Below, piece by piece: positions 31,200-40,157 of a DNA stretch of 64,000 bases. The notes under the pieces were generated by a model, which made no database searches, was not told the origin of the DNA, and saw only the letters and a program-made list of their open reading frames with translations. Numbering within the stretch: position 1 is the first letter of the stretch; each line of letters begins with the position of its first letter. A program made the translations under genes and the position numbers. The stretch comes from an uncultured Ruminiclostridium sp. (GTDB taxonomy: Bacteria; Bacillota; Clostridia; Oscillospirales; Ruminococcaceae), in assembly GCA_947629925.1 (NCBI GenBank), contig CANRFO010000006.1, positions 92,265 to 156,264 on the forward strand, written 5' to 3'.

Positions 31200-33623
31200 T
31201 CAGTCGTAAAGCGGTATCTCCGTGCTTCCGTGTTCTGTCCAGTAGGTCCCGTCGTGCTTTGAGTCGCAGACCTGAGGGATATTGTCCTTGCGGTAATATC
31301 CGATCTCCGTGCTGGGGCAGTCGGCTGTTGCAATAAGTCCCGTTTCGGCGCAGTATTTAAGCTGTATAGTGCTTGGGTCAGGGACAAAGCTCTGCGCGGG
31401 CTCGCCCGCCACCACGTCCACCATCACGTCGTGCCATACCGTTGCGATAGTGCGCCAGCCGCCGGGCTGAGGTATTTCCTTGTGGTTATCTCTTGAAATA
31501 CGATAGCAGGCGATATAGCTCGGGGTAAGTCCTACGAATGAATAGGTGGACAGGTCGTTCGCGGTACCTGTCTTGCCGATGACCTCGATATCGCCCAGAT
31601 CCGCATGGCGGCCTGTTCCGTACTGGTCAAGGACGACCTTTCTCATCATACGGTTCACTATCCACGCTGTATCCGAGCTTATCACTCTTTCTCCCACCAC
31701 GTTCTGTGACAGCACGATACGTCCGTCGCTGTCCACTACCTTTGAATAAAGGGAAGGCTCATAGTAAAGCCCGCCGTTGCCTATCATGGCGTAAGCCGCG
31801 GCAAGGTCGGTAAGGACAACGCCGTTTGTGATAGTACCCTGACCGAGAGGGGAGTAAGCCATGTCGTTCACAGGGTCAAGCTCAAAGTGGAGCCGTTTGA
31901 GCTGGTCGTAAGCCGACTGAAGCCCTATGCGGCTCAGCACGTTGACGGCTATCGTGTTCAGCGACTTCTGCACCGCGTACCATGCGGGCCAGTAAAGTCC
32001 GTCGCCGTAGTAGCCTTCTTCTCCGAAGTTATGAGGCCAGCGGTAGGTGTTGTCGGTGGGGTCGTAGCCTGAAAGCCCTGTATGGTCGCCTGCACCCATC
32101 GCTTCCACAGGCACCTTGCCCGAAATGTTCTTTAAGAAGGTGGAGTAGGTTATGGTATTGCTTTCCACTGCGGTGGAATATACCGCCAACGGCTTTATTG
32201 TAGAGCCTATCATCTGCGGGTCCTGAGTTGCGCGGTTGAAGCAGCCGTCGCCCTCCTTCTCTCCCAGTCCGCCCACAAGAGCAAGCACTGCGCCGCTGTA
32301 ATTCATAACCACAAATGAACCTTGTATCAGGTTCTTGGAGTCGGTTTCGTTTTCGTCATAAGAGCTGAGGCAGAGATACGGGTCCTTGAATTTTTCCTCT
32401 ATCGTATTCTGCATTTCAATATCCATGTTCAGATACGCGGTATATCCGCCGTGGTAGAACAGGTCGCGGGCTTCCTCGTACTCGATGCCCCTCAGCTCCG
32501 CCATATCCTCCACTATCTGTTCGATAGCGGCGTCAACGTACCAGTTTTGCGTTACGGTGTAGTCGCCGTTCCACTTGTACGGAGTGTAGGTGTCCTCCAT
32601 TTTGCCCAGTTCTTCCCACGAAACGTTTTCATAGTACAGGTCGTCGTTGTCGTCGTTTTCGTCCTGAATACCGTAGTATTCGTTGTAACGCTCGTCAATG
32701 TAGCCGAAATCGTCGCCGTAAACAGGGCGGGCAAATCTAACCTTTTCAGCTACGGCTTGGTCGTATTCCTGAGTGGTTATATACCCCTGAGCATACATCG
32801 CGTCAAGAACGTTGAGCTGCTGCTCCCTGCATTTGGTAAGGTCGGCGTAAGGATTTATGGCTGAGGGAGATTTTACGATCCCCGCAAGTATAGCCGCTTC
32901 CGCTATCGTAAGGTCGGAAGGCGATTTTCCGAAGTAGCGCAGCGACGCGGAATATATCCCGTAGGAGGTGCCGCCGAAGCCGATACGGTTAAGGTAGCTT
33001 TCCATAATGTCGGACTTGGTATATTTTTCCTCCATCGCCAGAGCGCGGAATATCTCACGGAGCTTTCTCCCTATGGTTATCTCCTTGTCCCCTGTTATGT
33101 CGCGGACAAGCTGCATTGTGATGGTAGAGCCGCCGTCGGTGCCGCCTGCGGCGAACATACGGAAGGTGACCGCCACGGTGCGCTTCCAGTCGACGCCGTC
33201 ATGCTCAAGGAAGCGGGCGTCCTCGCGGGCGATGAACGCGTAAAGCACATGAGCGGGAAGCTCCTCTATATCAATAAGCACACGGTTTTTGTCGGAGCTG
33301 AGCTGCTTTATCATCACCTCGCTGCCGTCCTTGTCATAGGCATAGATGAAGGAGGAGGTGTTAAGCTCGGCGTCCTCAAGGCTTATGTCAAAATCGGTGT
33401 CTGCAAACTGTGAGATATACATTGCCAGTCCCACAAGGATAACGCACACCGCCACAACAACGATAAGCAGCATTATGGCAAGGGTAGTCCCGACAACGCC
33501 GAGACTTTTCCCTATCATCTTCGGTATAGTGAGCTTTTCGGCTTCATATCTTTTTACAGGTCTGCGGGCGGCGGGCCTGCTGCCTGAAGACCTTACATAT
33601 TTTACTTTTTTATCTTTTTCCAT
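31200..33623 (-). CDS. class A penicillin-binding protein (glycosyltransferase/transpeptidase)
   Basis: Bifunctional cell-wall synthase. ATG at 33623 is chosen (AGGTG upstream), giving 807 aa: basic cytoplasmic tail, membrane anchor (residues 37-67, VVGTTLAIMLLIVVVAVCVILVG in two parts), GT51 domain with EDARFLEHDGVDWKR, GGSTITMQLVRD and RKLREIFRALAMEEKYTK, and transpeptidase with SxxK as STIK, a middle motif and KTGTAND. An unusual acidic insert with many Asp, Asn and Tyr (around YGIQDENDDNDDLYYEN) separates the two halves. Catalytic motifs are intact. Promoter carries a perfect palindrome at the start site. Confidence 0.93.
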   Translation of the reverse strand: MEKDKKVKYVRSSGSRPAARRPVKRYEAEKLTIPKMIGKSLGVVGTTLAIMLLIVVVAVCVILVGLAMYISQFADTDFDISLEDAELNTSSFIYAYDKDGSEVMIKQLSSDKNRVLIDIEELPAHVLYAFIAREDARFLEHDGVDWKRTVAVTFRMFAAGGTDGGSTITMQLVRDITGDKEITIGRKLREIFRALAMEEKYTKSDIMESYLNRIGFGGTSYGIYSASLRYFGKSPSDLTIAEAAILAGIVKSPSAINPYADLTKCREQQLNVLDAMYAQGYITTQEYDQAVAEKVRFARPVYGDDFGYIDERYNEYYGIQDENDDNDDLYYENVSWEELGKMEDTYTPYKWNGDYTVTQNWYVDAAIEQIVEDMAELRGIEYEEARDLFYHGGYTAYLNMDIEMQNTIEEKFKDPYLCLSSYDENETDSKNLIQGSFVVMNYSGAVLALVGGLGEKEGDGCFNRATQDPQMIGSTIKPLAVYSTAVESNTITYSTFLKNISGKVPVEAMGAGDHTGLSGYDPTDNTYRWPHNFGEEGYYGDGLYWPAWYAVQKSLNTIAVNVLSRIGLQSAYDQLKRLHFELDPVNDMAYSPLGQGTITNGVVLTDLAAAYAMIGNGGLYYEPSLYSKVVDSDGRIVLSQNVVGERVISSDTAWIVNRMMRKVVLDQYGTGRHADLGDIEVIGKTGTANDLSTYSFVGLTPSYIACYRISRDNHKEIPQPGGWRTIATVWHDVMVDVVAGEPAQSFVPDPSTIQLKYCAETGLIATADCPSTEIGYYRKDNIPQVCDSKHDGTYWTEHGSTEIPLYD

Positions 33624-33662
33624 AAATTCACCTGAATTAAGAACCGTATTCAAACGGCTTGT

Positions 33663-33708
33663 TTTGTGTATACACAAACAGTATAACACAAGTTAAGCCA
33701 AATGTTAA
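33663..33708 (-). promoter_or_regulatory. PBP promoter with 16-bp palindromic operator
   Basis: Minus strand: TTAACA (33708-33703), 17-bp spacer, TATACT (33685-33680). Directly after the -10 lies TTTGTGTATACACAAA (33663-33678), a perfect 16-bp palindrome covering the expected start of transcription, where a repressor would block transcription. Confidence 0.65.
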
Positions 33709-33758
33709 GCCTTTTTTGCAGAATTTCACAAAAATTACGCAAAAATCACCATATATGA

Positions 33759-33787
33759 TTGACAAAAGTAAAATAAAATAGTATAAT
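33759..33787 (+). promoter_or_regulatory. promoter of the zinc-ribbon membrane protein gene
   Basis: Perfect TTGACA (33759-33764) and TATAAT (33782-33787) with a 17-bp spacer, 46 nt before the ATG; divergent from the PBP promoter. Confidence 0.88.
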
Positions 33788-33833
33788 TTGTCTAAAGAAA
33801 CAAGTCATTTACCGTGAAGAAAGGAATATTAAC

Positions 33834-34715
33834 ATGAACTATCAGTATAATCCCCAGCCCCAGCCTCAGTTCATAAATATCGCAGAGGTAAACGCCCGCA
33901 AAAAATCTGCTTTTGAGGCGATGGCGGATAAAATGGCGGCGTTTTTCGGTACGAACGGTTTTTTGTCCGCCCTTGCGAACCGTTCCGATATAATATGCTA
34001 CATAATCACGGGCGTAGGGCTGTTTATGTCGATAATCGAAATGTTTTTCGGCGTTTTCGGCGCTTCCTTGGCGATAGCCGCGCTGATTTTCGGCGTGATG
34101 GCGGTGTCCAAGAAATCGCTGGTGCCCCTTTCCGTTGCGCTTTCATATGTTACGCTTTTCTCGCTCATCTCTTTCATCGCCACTTTGGTGAACCTTATAA
34201 GCATGGCTATCTCTTACTGGTTTGATTTCAGCGACGCCATCGTGATAGTTTTTGAGCTTATCTTCAGCCTTGTTGAGTTTGCGGTGCTTTGTACCGCAAC
34301 TATATTGAGCTGGTCTTATTTTGCGGCAACTCGCCCTCCCAGAATGTACTATGCGTATAACGGTCAGCCTGCTCCTCAGCAGTATCGTCAGCCTGTTCAG
34401 CAGCCTGCGCCCATGCAGCAAGCCGCACCTGTACAGCAGCCCGCTCCTGCGCCTGTACAGCAAGTTACACCTGCTCCCGCACCCGTTCAGCAGGAAGCTC
34501 CCGCTCCCGCACCCGTTCAGCAGGAAGCTCCCGCTCCCACAACTGTTCAGCAAGTTACACCTGCACCCGCACCTGTTCAGCAGGAAGCACCTGCTCCCGT
34601 TCAACAGCCCGCTCCTGTTCAGCAGCCTGCCGCCGACAAGATCTGCGCGGCATGCGGCACGGTAAATAATCCCGATTCCTTGTTCTGCAAGAGCTGCGGA
34701 AATAAACTGAGCTGA
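33834..34715 (+). CDS. membrane protein with Pro/Gln/Ala repeat linker and C-terminal zinc ribbon
   Basis: A 293-aa protein of unknown function. Residues about 56-160 hold four hydrophobic segments (DIICYIITGVGLFMSIIEMFF; ASLAIAALIFGVMAVS; LFSLISFIATLVNLISMAI; IVFELIFSLVEFAVLCTATI). Then come about 80 residues of PAPVQQ-type repeats and a zinc ribbon CAACGTVNNPDSLFCKSCG. Such ribbons are usually cytoplasmic. AAGGAA precedes the ATG. DNA of the linker is repetitive, so length variation between strains is expected. No catalytic motif seen. Confidence 0.75.
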   Translation: MNYQYNPQPQPQFINIAEVNARKKSAFEAMADKMAAFFGTNGFLSALANRSDIICYIITGVGLFMSIIEMFFGVFGASLAIAALIFGVMAVSKKSLVPLSVALSYVTLFSLISFIATLVNLISMAISYWFDFSDAIVIVFELIFSLVEFAVLCTATILSWSYFAATRPPRMYYAYNGQPAPQQYRQPVQQPAPMQQAAPVQQPAPAPVQQVTPAPAPVQQEAPAPAPVQQEAPAPTTVQQVTPAPAPVQQEAPAPVQQPAPVQQPAADKICAACGTVNNPDSLFCKSCGNKLS

Positions 34716-34732
34716 AAAAACAGCATAAATTC

Positions 34733-34770
34733 AGCCGCCCTGCCGTTTTCTTACGGCAGGGCGGCTTTTA
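34733..34770 (+). terminator. terminator after zinc-ribbon gene
   Basis: AGCCGCCCTGCCG pairs with CGGCAGGGCGGCT (13 bp, loop TTTTCTTA) followed by TTTTAA. Confidence 0.85.
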
Positions 34771-34903
34771 AACTTTATTTCCATATTCTTTGGGATTTTG
34801 ATACAAACAGAAAAATGCTGACTCCTCACTTTTTACGCTGATGAGCTTTTATTTGCCTTTTTCTTCTTTTCAGGCTTTGATTCGGGCAGTTCATCATACA
34901 TTG

Positions 34904-35179
34904 TCATAACAGATTTGTTAAAAGCTCTCTGTTATCAATGTCATCAACTCGAAGCAATTTCTTTCTGCCGCCTTCACTTATTGCGTCATATTCAGCCTCG
35001 GGCAGCATTTTTACTGCTGACGGAACAGGTCTGACCAAAAACCGCCCGTCACAAATATAAGCGGCGACCTTACCGCGGTAATATATTAAGTATTCGCCCA
35101 TCATCATACGGTACGATATCCCGTCAAGAGAGGACAACTGATCTAATAAAAAGCTCAAATATTCCTTGCTTGTTGACAT
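34904..35179 (-). CDS. TfoX N-terminal-domain protein, C-terminus probably frameshifted
   Basis: A 91-aa TfoX/Sxy N-terminal-domain protein: SKEYLSFLLDQLSSLDGISYRMMMGEYLIYYRGK and FLVRPVPSAVKMLPEAEYD are typical. GAGGAA precedes the ATG. The frame stops after RELLTNLL. Immediately after, in another frame (34907-34833), the DNA codes MTMYDELPESKPEKKKKAN, which is the usual ending of this family in Firmicutes. So a one-base change appears to have cut off the last 20-odd residues; core domain is intact. In competence bacteria TfoX regulates DNA uptake, but short Firmicute relatives have no assigned role. Confidence 0.8.
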   Translation of the reverse strand: MSTSKEYLSFLLDQLSSLDGISYRMMMGEYLIYYRGKVAAYICDGRFLVRPVPSAVKMLPEAEYDAISEGGRKKLLRVDDIDNRELLTNLL

Positions 35180-35235
35180 ACATTATTCCTCAGATGTTAT
35201 CTCTCCGCATCGTATCGGACTTTGCAGGAGGAGCT

Positions 35236-35517
35236 TCATAAAAACATCAATGCTGCGGCAAGCGCTGAGTGAAGCAGTATCATCAGCGGGAAGCCGACGG
35301 AGAACTTCGGCTTTTTTGTTTTGTGACGGATAATGAGCATAGTGAGATACATGGGTATCGCCCCGCCCAGCGCGCCGAACGTTATCAGCACCGCTTCGGG
35401 TATCCTGTGGCGCTGAGCGATCTTGGCGGCTATTTTATCGTAGACCGTCAGCACTGTTCCCGCCGCGCCTGAAACACAGCAGAACATCAGCAGAGCAAAG
35501 AGCAGTTCTTCACTCAT
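35236..35517 (-). CDS. DUF1294 membrane protein
   Basis: A 93-aa protein with start ATG at 35517 sharing a base with the stop of the preceding kinase gene. It has the DUF1294 pattern: VYDKIAAKIAQRHRIPEAVL, FGALGGAIPMYLTMLIIRHKTKKPKF, between three hydrophobic helices. Function unknown. Translational coupling to the kinase is likely. Confidence 0.85.
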   Translation of the reverse strand: MSEELLFALLMFCCVSGAAGTVLTVYDKIAAKIAQRHRIPEAVLITFGALGGAIPMYLTMLIIRHKTKKPKFSVGFPLMILLHSALAAALMFL

Positions 35518-36278
35518 CAGCCCACGTCCAGCCATGACAAAAGCAGATCCCGCTCCCGTCCCGCTATATTTTTATATTTCAGTCCGCAGGCGGCGGCAAG
35601 GGGTATCCATTCCCGCAGATAACTGAGCTGCGAGCCGCTTTTCTGACAGAAAAGGGTCAGATAGCGCTCCGCCGTTTCGGTGGAAACGAAGGAAAGCTTC
35701 AGATAAGCGGTAGCGGCGTCTGCGCCCGAATTGCCGACGCAGGCGGACGACCAGTCCACCGTGAACGGCTTGTCAAGCCCGTCGATTATCACATTGTCAC
35801 CGCCGAAATTCCCGTGACAAAGCTTTTTGTGCTGAGGCATTGAAGCGAGGCGGGTGAGAAGCTCATATTTTTTCACCTCGTCTATATCCAGTGCTTCGAT
35901 ATCTTCGGTCATCTTGTCCCTGAGCAGGGGCAGACCTTCTATATAGACCGAGTTTATGCTTAGCTGGGCTTCCGCGAGCAGATCAAGATAATAATCCTGC
36001 TTGGCGGGATTTTCCTCAAGAAGCTGCTCCACCGTAAAGCCCTCGATATAGTCGGAAACGGCGGCAAAGCGGTTGTCCGCCTTTATGACGCCGTGCATTT
36101 TCGGCACGTTCAGCCCCGCTTCAGCCGCTAAAGACTGGAACATGGCCTCCTGAAAGATATAGTGAGGCGGAAAGTTTTTGTCAAACAATTTATATGCGCT
36201 GCCGTCAAGAGCCAGCACTTCGGTTTTTGCTCCGCTGTATACCGACTCGGCGCTTTTCTTCAGTTCTTGATAAGTCAT
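35517..36278 (-). CDS. APH/choline-kinase-like phosphotransferase, catalytic Asp replaced by Asn
   Basis: A 253-aa protein with an aminoglycoside phosphotransferase fold. The N-lobe has an IFQEAMFQSLAAEAGLNVPKMHG stretch like the family (in shorter pieces), the active loop is LCHGNFGGDNVIIDG and the metal segment FTVDWSSACVGNSGADAATAYL. The usual HGD is HGN here, so the catalytic base is Asn and activity is uncertain; the metal-binding Asp of VDW is present. Substrate not predictable. Overlaps the next gene by one base. Confidence 0.78.
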   Translation of the reverse strand: MTYQELKKSAESVYSGAKTEVLALDGSAYKLFDKNFPPHYIFQEAMFQSLAAEAGLNVPKMHGVIKADNRFAAVSDYIEGFTVEQLLEENPAKQDYYLDLLAEAQLSINSVYIEGLPLLRDKMTEDIEALDIDEVKKYELLTRLASMPQHKKLCHGNFGGDNVIIDGLDKPFTVDWSSACVGNSGADAATAYLKLSFVSTETAERYLTLFCQKSGSQLSYLREWIPLAAACGLKYKNIAGRERDLLLSWLDVG

Positions 36279-36326
36279 AGTATCACCTCAATTCATCAGA
36301 CGCGGATCTGCGTGAGAACGGTCAGG

Positions 36327-37448
36327 CTATTCTTCAGACGGGGTAAACCTTCCTACCGTCAGCGAGATCGCAGCTCCGAATATCAGCGCGATGAAGCCTA
36401 TTCCCGTTTCAAGGTTAAATCCGAATCCTTCGGGCAGGATAGCGTACAGTGAGCCGAAGCAAAGCCCCAGAATGGCGCTGAAAACCATAAGACGGTATTT
36501 CTTCAGCAGGAACCTTATAAGCTTCGCTCCGAAAACAAGCCCGATTATAACGCCTGCCGCCACAGGGACAAGCACGGCAAAGTCAAAGTCCTTGACGGCG
36601 CTTATGACAGTGGCGTAAGTCCCAAGCAGGACCATTATGAAGGAGCCGCTGACACCGGGGATTATCATGGCTACCGCTGCGGCGACCGACGCCAGCAGTA
36701 TGACCGCCGCAAATCCGAAGGTCATCTTTACGCAGTAGTCAGCGGAAAAGGCGGGCTTTGTTTCAGCCGTTACCGAAAAAGTTACGCTTTCGCCGTTTTT
36801 CAGGTCGGTTTCTCCCGAAGGGACCACGGTATCAGGCGTTTCGTCGGGTTTTATGCCGAAAAAGCTCAGTATAGCCTCAGTCTTGCCGCTTTGGTGTATA
36901 AACTCCACATTTCCCGAAACCACGGAGGAAATATCCCCCTCTTCAAGCTCAAGGCTCCAGTTTTCCATATCCTGACCGCTGTTGTTGGTAAAGGTCACGG
37001 AGTAGGAGCTTCCGTTTTCCGTCACGTTTACAGGAGCCTGTTCCCCGCTCCCTCCTTCAAGCACCGCAAGCCCCACTACCAGCGCCAGCGAAATGATAAA
37101 CGGCACAAGGCATATGGGGCGGAATTTTTCTTTGACGGTAGCGTTGCGGATTATCAGCGGGATACTCCCCAGGATAAGCCCGATAAAGAACATATAGGTG
37201 GGGGTGGGGAATTTGCTGAACAGCAGGGAAATGATGTTGGAAAAGCCCACTATCCCAAGGACCGCTCCTATCGCAAAGAATATGAGGAATTTTATATTGC
37301 GCTTTATTTCCTTTATGTCAAGGGCAAGAGCGCCGCAGACCCTGTCGTAACAGCCGAAGGCAACGAGCATAGTGCCTCCGCTGACGCCGGGAATGACGTT
37401 GGCGATGCCGAAAACGGCGCCGTACAGAATGCCCAGAAAATTTTTCAT
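36327..37448 (-). CDS. DUF368 polyprenyl-phosphate transporter with inserted outside domain
   Basis: DUF368 proteins (PopT) recycle undecaprenyl phosphate across the membrane for cell-wall synthesis. The 373-aa protein has both repeat signatures, NVIPGVSGGTMLVAFGCYD and MIIPGVSGSFIMVLLGTYA, and about eight membrane helices. Between the two halves (residues about 131-235) lies an inserted Ser/Thr/Asn-rich segment with FTNNSGQDMENWSLELEE, which looks like an outside-facing beta sandwich and is absent from ordinary members (about 270-310 aa). AGGAG precedes the ATG. Neighbours on the same strand are the kinase 48 nt downstream and the P-type ATPase-like gene 81 nt upstream. Confidence 0.85.
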   Translation of the reverse strand: MKNFLGILYGAVFGIANVIPGVSGGTMLVAFGCYDRVCGALALDIKEIKRNIKFLIFFAIGAVLGIVGFSNIISLLFSKFPTPTYMFFIGLILGSIPLIIRNATVKEKFRPICLVPFIISLALVVGLAVLEGGSGEQAPVNVTENGSSYSVTFTNNSGQDMENWSLELEEGDISSVVSGNVEFIHQSGKTEAILSFFGIKPDETPDTVVPSGETDLKNGESVTFSVTAETKPAFSADYCVKMTFGFAAVILLASVAAAVAMIIPGVSGSFIMVLLGTYATVISAVKDFDFAVLVPVAAGVIIGLVFGAKLIRFLLKKYRLMVFSAILGLCFGSLYAILPEGFGFNLETGIGFIALIFGAAISLTVGRFTPSEE

Positions 37449-37529
37449 GCAGTTCTCCTTATGTGTTGACTTTGATGAAAGAAAAGATCATACAGGCTTA
37501 ACACCCATTATATAAGCACAGGACAGGTT

Positions 37530-39995
37530 TTATTCCTTGAATTTTTTTGCCGCTTCAGGCCAGAACGTGAACAAAACGGTTATCATAAGCGCTATCAGAA
37601 GCATTATAAGGTCGGGGGCGATAAAGCCGAAGGCGGTGTTCACAAAAGGAACGTACAGGATAATAAGCGAGGACAAAAGCAGTATGCCCGCCTGAAGCAG
37701 TCCCACGAAACCGTGTTTTTCCCTTGCGGCGGAGATGAACGTCCGCTTCGGCGAAACAGAGGTAAATCCCTCAAGTATCACTCCCACGGTCATCATCATG
37801 TACAGCACCGTGCGGTGTATGGCAGGGTCAAAGTCCAGCGTGAACAGGTAGAAAAGCACAGTTGCAACAGCAAGACAGCCGCCCATTATAAAGGATTTCA
37901 GGAAAAACTTTCCGCTCAGCTTTCCTTTTCCGATAAAGCCGCTGGAGATAAAATCGGAGCGAAGGTCGGCGGTATTCCCCATAAGCATTGAAGCGGCAAC
38001 AGGGAAAACTACCCCCGTGAGCAGAGCGGCGATTATCGGCGTGAATACAGCGGTTCCGCCCGCCGCCACCGCGACTGCGGCAAACACTGCAAGCCCGATA
38101 TGCGAAGCCAGCATGAGGGACAAAGCGCTTTTTACGTTGCGGTGTATCTGTCTTGACTCCTTGACCGCCTCTGCGACGGCAAGGAAGTTATCGTCGCTCA
38201 TAAGCATATCGCAGCTTTCAACCGCGGCAGGGATAGCGCTGTTCACTGAGGAAATGCCCACGTCGGCTTCTTCAAGCAGCTCCACGTCGTCGGAGCCTGT
38301 ACCTACGACAGCCACGATCTCTCCGCTGTCGCGGAGCATTTTTATTACCTGGAGCCGCTGCTGCGGGGTGACGCGGGCAAAAATGCCGATGTCCGCGATA
38401 TTGGGCAGGGTCTCGCCGTCCTTGTATCCGATAAGGTGAGTTCCCGTCACCGTCTTTGTGCTTTGAAGCCCTATCTGATGTCCTACGGCGGCGGCGGTCT
38501 CCTCGTTGTCCCCTGTTATCATAACGACGCGCACTCCCGCCTTTATGCAGGATTTGACCGCATAAGGCACCGTGTCGCGGGTGGTATTCTCAAGAGCGAC
38601 CAGACCGATATATTCGTATCTCAGATCCGACAGCTTTTCGGGCGCGTTTTCTTCGGGGGAAAGAGTGGTATATGCGGCGGCAAGCACCTGCCGTCCCACC
38701 TTGGTGTAGCTTTGTTTTTTCTGCTGGATATAGTGAAGCTCGTTAGGCTCGATATTGCACAGAGCGAGGATCTCTTCGGGGCTCCCCTTTATGCAGAGAA
38801 GGCGCTGACCGTTTATTTCCCACAGATTGCCCGCCATTTTTGTATTTTCGCTGAAGGGATAGGTAGCAAGGCGTTCGTTTGCGAAAAGCTCCTTTGTATC
38901 GGCTCCGCTGAAGGCGGCGTAAAGCAGTATCGCCTTTTCAGCAGGCTCCACAGGCGTAGGCTCGCAGGCAAGCACGCACACGTTGGTAAAAAACCTCGGA
39001 CTTTCGGTGTACACGTCGGCGACTTCGATATTGTTCTTAGTCACTGTGCCTGATTTTTCAACGCACACGCAGGTTATCGCGCTGAGGCGTTCTACCGTTC
39101 CGATATTTTTCACAAGGGCGTGGCGGCGGTTCATTCTTTCCGCGCCGTTAAGGCAGAACAGCCTTACCAGCTTATCCGCCTGAGACGGGATAAAGCACAT
39201 TCCCACCGAAACAGCGGGAAGCACGATATTCGCCAGAACGTCGTACACTCCTTCCACGGCTTCTGAGCGGAAAAAGCAGATTATACCTGTTATGATCGCG
39301 GCGGCTGCGCCTAAAAGCGTCATTGAGGTCATAGGCTGTTTGAGATTTTTTTCTATATAGGAGCCTGCGCGGGTCTCCTGCCTTTTTACCACTGCGTCCT
39401 CGCCTGTTGCAAAGACGCGGGCGACAAGGCTTCCGCCCAGCACAAGGGTATTTTTGTAAATGCAGGTGCTTTTGGGAAGGGTCTTTCCGCTGTCCGCGCC
39501 TGCTCTTTTTACCGCAGGGGCGGAGTTTCCCGTAAGCAGACTTTCGTCAACGGTAACGTCCTCCGTTTCCAGCAGGTGAGCGTCGGCGGGAACGCGTTCG
39601 CCGCCCTGAAGCACGATTATGTCGTCGGGAACGAGATATTCCTTGCGCACCATGGTAAGCTCACCGTCGCGAAGCGTGCGGAACTTCATGCCTCCCAGCT
39701 TTTTAAGCGCGGTGGATTTTTCATACAGCCTCATCTGCCATATCACGTCGCCTGTGGTTATCATGACTGTTATAAGCAGCATGACCGTTCCCGCGATTAT
39801 CTGTCCTGTAAAGAAGAGAAGCAGTACAGCCGCCGCCTGAGCGAAAAACCGAGGCGTCAGCAGCGCTTTTTTTAGACTGTAAGGGGCTTCGGGACGGGCG
39901 CGGTCCTCGTTCAGACCGTACATATCCAGCCTGTCTTCGGCTTCGGCGCTTGAAAGTCCTTTATAGTCACCTTTGAAATTAAGTATCTGTGCCAT
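37530..39995 (-). CDS. P-type ATPase pseudoenzyme (cation pump fold, catalytic Asp lost)
   Basis: An 821-aa protein with the full layout of a P2-type cation ATPase: actuator domain, P and N domains, and about ten membrane helices. Key motifs are changed. The phosphorylation motif DKTGT reads EKSGT (Glu313), TGES reads TGNS (155-158), the M4 ion motif PEGLP region reads IPSQAD (259-264), and GDGxND reads GTGSDD. Retained are CIKGSPEEILALC (nucleotide site), MITGDN and FARVTPQQRLQV. Four independent losses suggest it does not pump ions by phosphorylation. The frame is intact and long, so it is maintained. A regulatory or binding role is inference. Confidence 0.88.
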   Translation of the reverse strand: MAQILNFKGDYKGLSSAEAEDRLDMYGLNEDRARPEAPYSLKKALLTPRFFAQAAAVLLLFFTGQIIAGTVMLLITVMITTGDVIWQMRLYEKSTALKKLGGMKFRTLRDGELTMVRKEYLVPDDIIVLQGGERVPADAHLLETEDVTVDESLLTGNSAPAVKRAGADSGKTLPKSTCIYKNTLVLGGSLVARVFATGEDAVVKRQETRAGSYIEKNLKQPMTSMTLLGAAAAIITGIICFFRSEAVEGVYDVLANIVLPAVSVGMCFIPSQADKLVRLFCLNGAERMNRRHALVKNIGTVERLSAITCVCVEKSGTVTKNNIEVADVYTESPRFFTNVCVLACEPTPVEPAEKAILLYAAFSGADTKELFANERLATYPFSENTKMAGNLWEINGQRLLCIKGSPEEILALCNIEPNELHYIQQKKQSYTKVGRQVLAAAYTTLSPEENAPEKLSDLRYEYIGLVALENTTRDTVPYAVKSCIKAGVRVVMITGDNEETAAAVGHQIGLQSTKTVTGTHLIGYKDGETLPNIADIGIFARVTPQQRLQVIKMLRDSGEIVAVVGTGSDDVELLEEADVGISSVNSAIPAAVESCDMLMSDDNFLAVAEAVKESRQIHRNVKSALSLMLASHIGLAVFAAVAVAAGGTAVFTPIIAALLTGVVFPVAASMLMGNTADLRSDFISSGFIGKGKLSGKFFLKSFIMGGCLAVATVLFYLFTLDFDPAIHRTVLYMMMTVGVILEGFTSVSPKRTFISAAREKHGFVGLLQAGILLLSSLIILYVPFVNTAFGFIAPDLIMLLIALMITVLFTFWPEAAKKFKE

Positions 39996-40157
39996 TTATT
40001 TTATAAGTCCTTTCCCCGTATGAGGTTTTGCTTATGCTTGTTTTTTACATATTACATACTTATTTATATTATTACATATTTTTGGAAAAAAATCAAGAGG
40101 GGAGCGGCTTTTTCGTGAGCCGAAGCGATACAAAAATGCGGCGGCGTAAAACAAACG

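Noticed and set aside
39996..40157. Promoter of the P-type ATPase gene on the minus strand.
   Set aside because: The stretch is AT-rich with many TAATAT-like strings; no -35/-10 pair with good spacing stands out.
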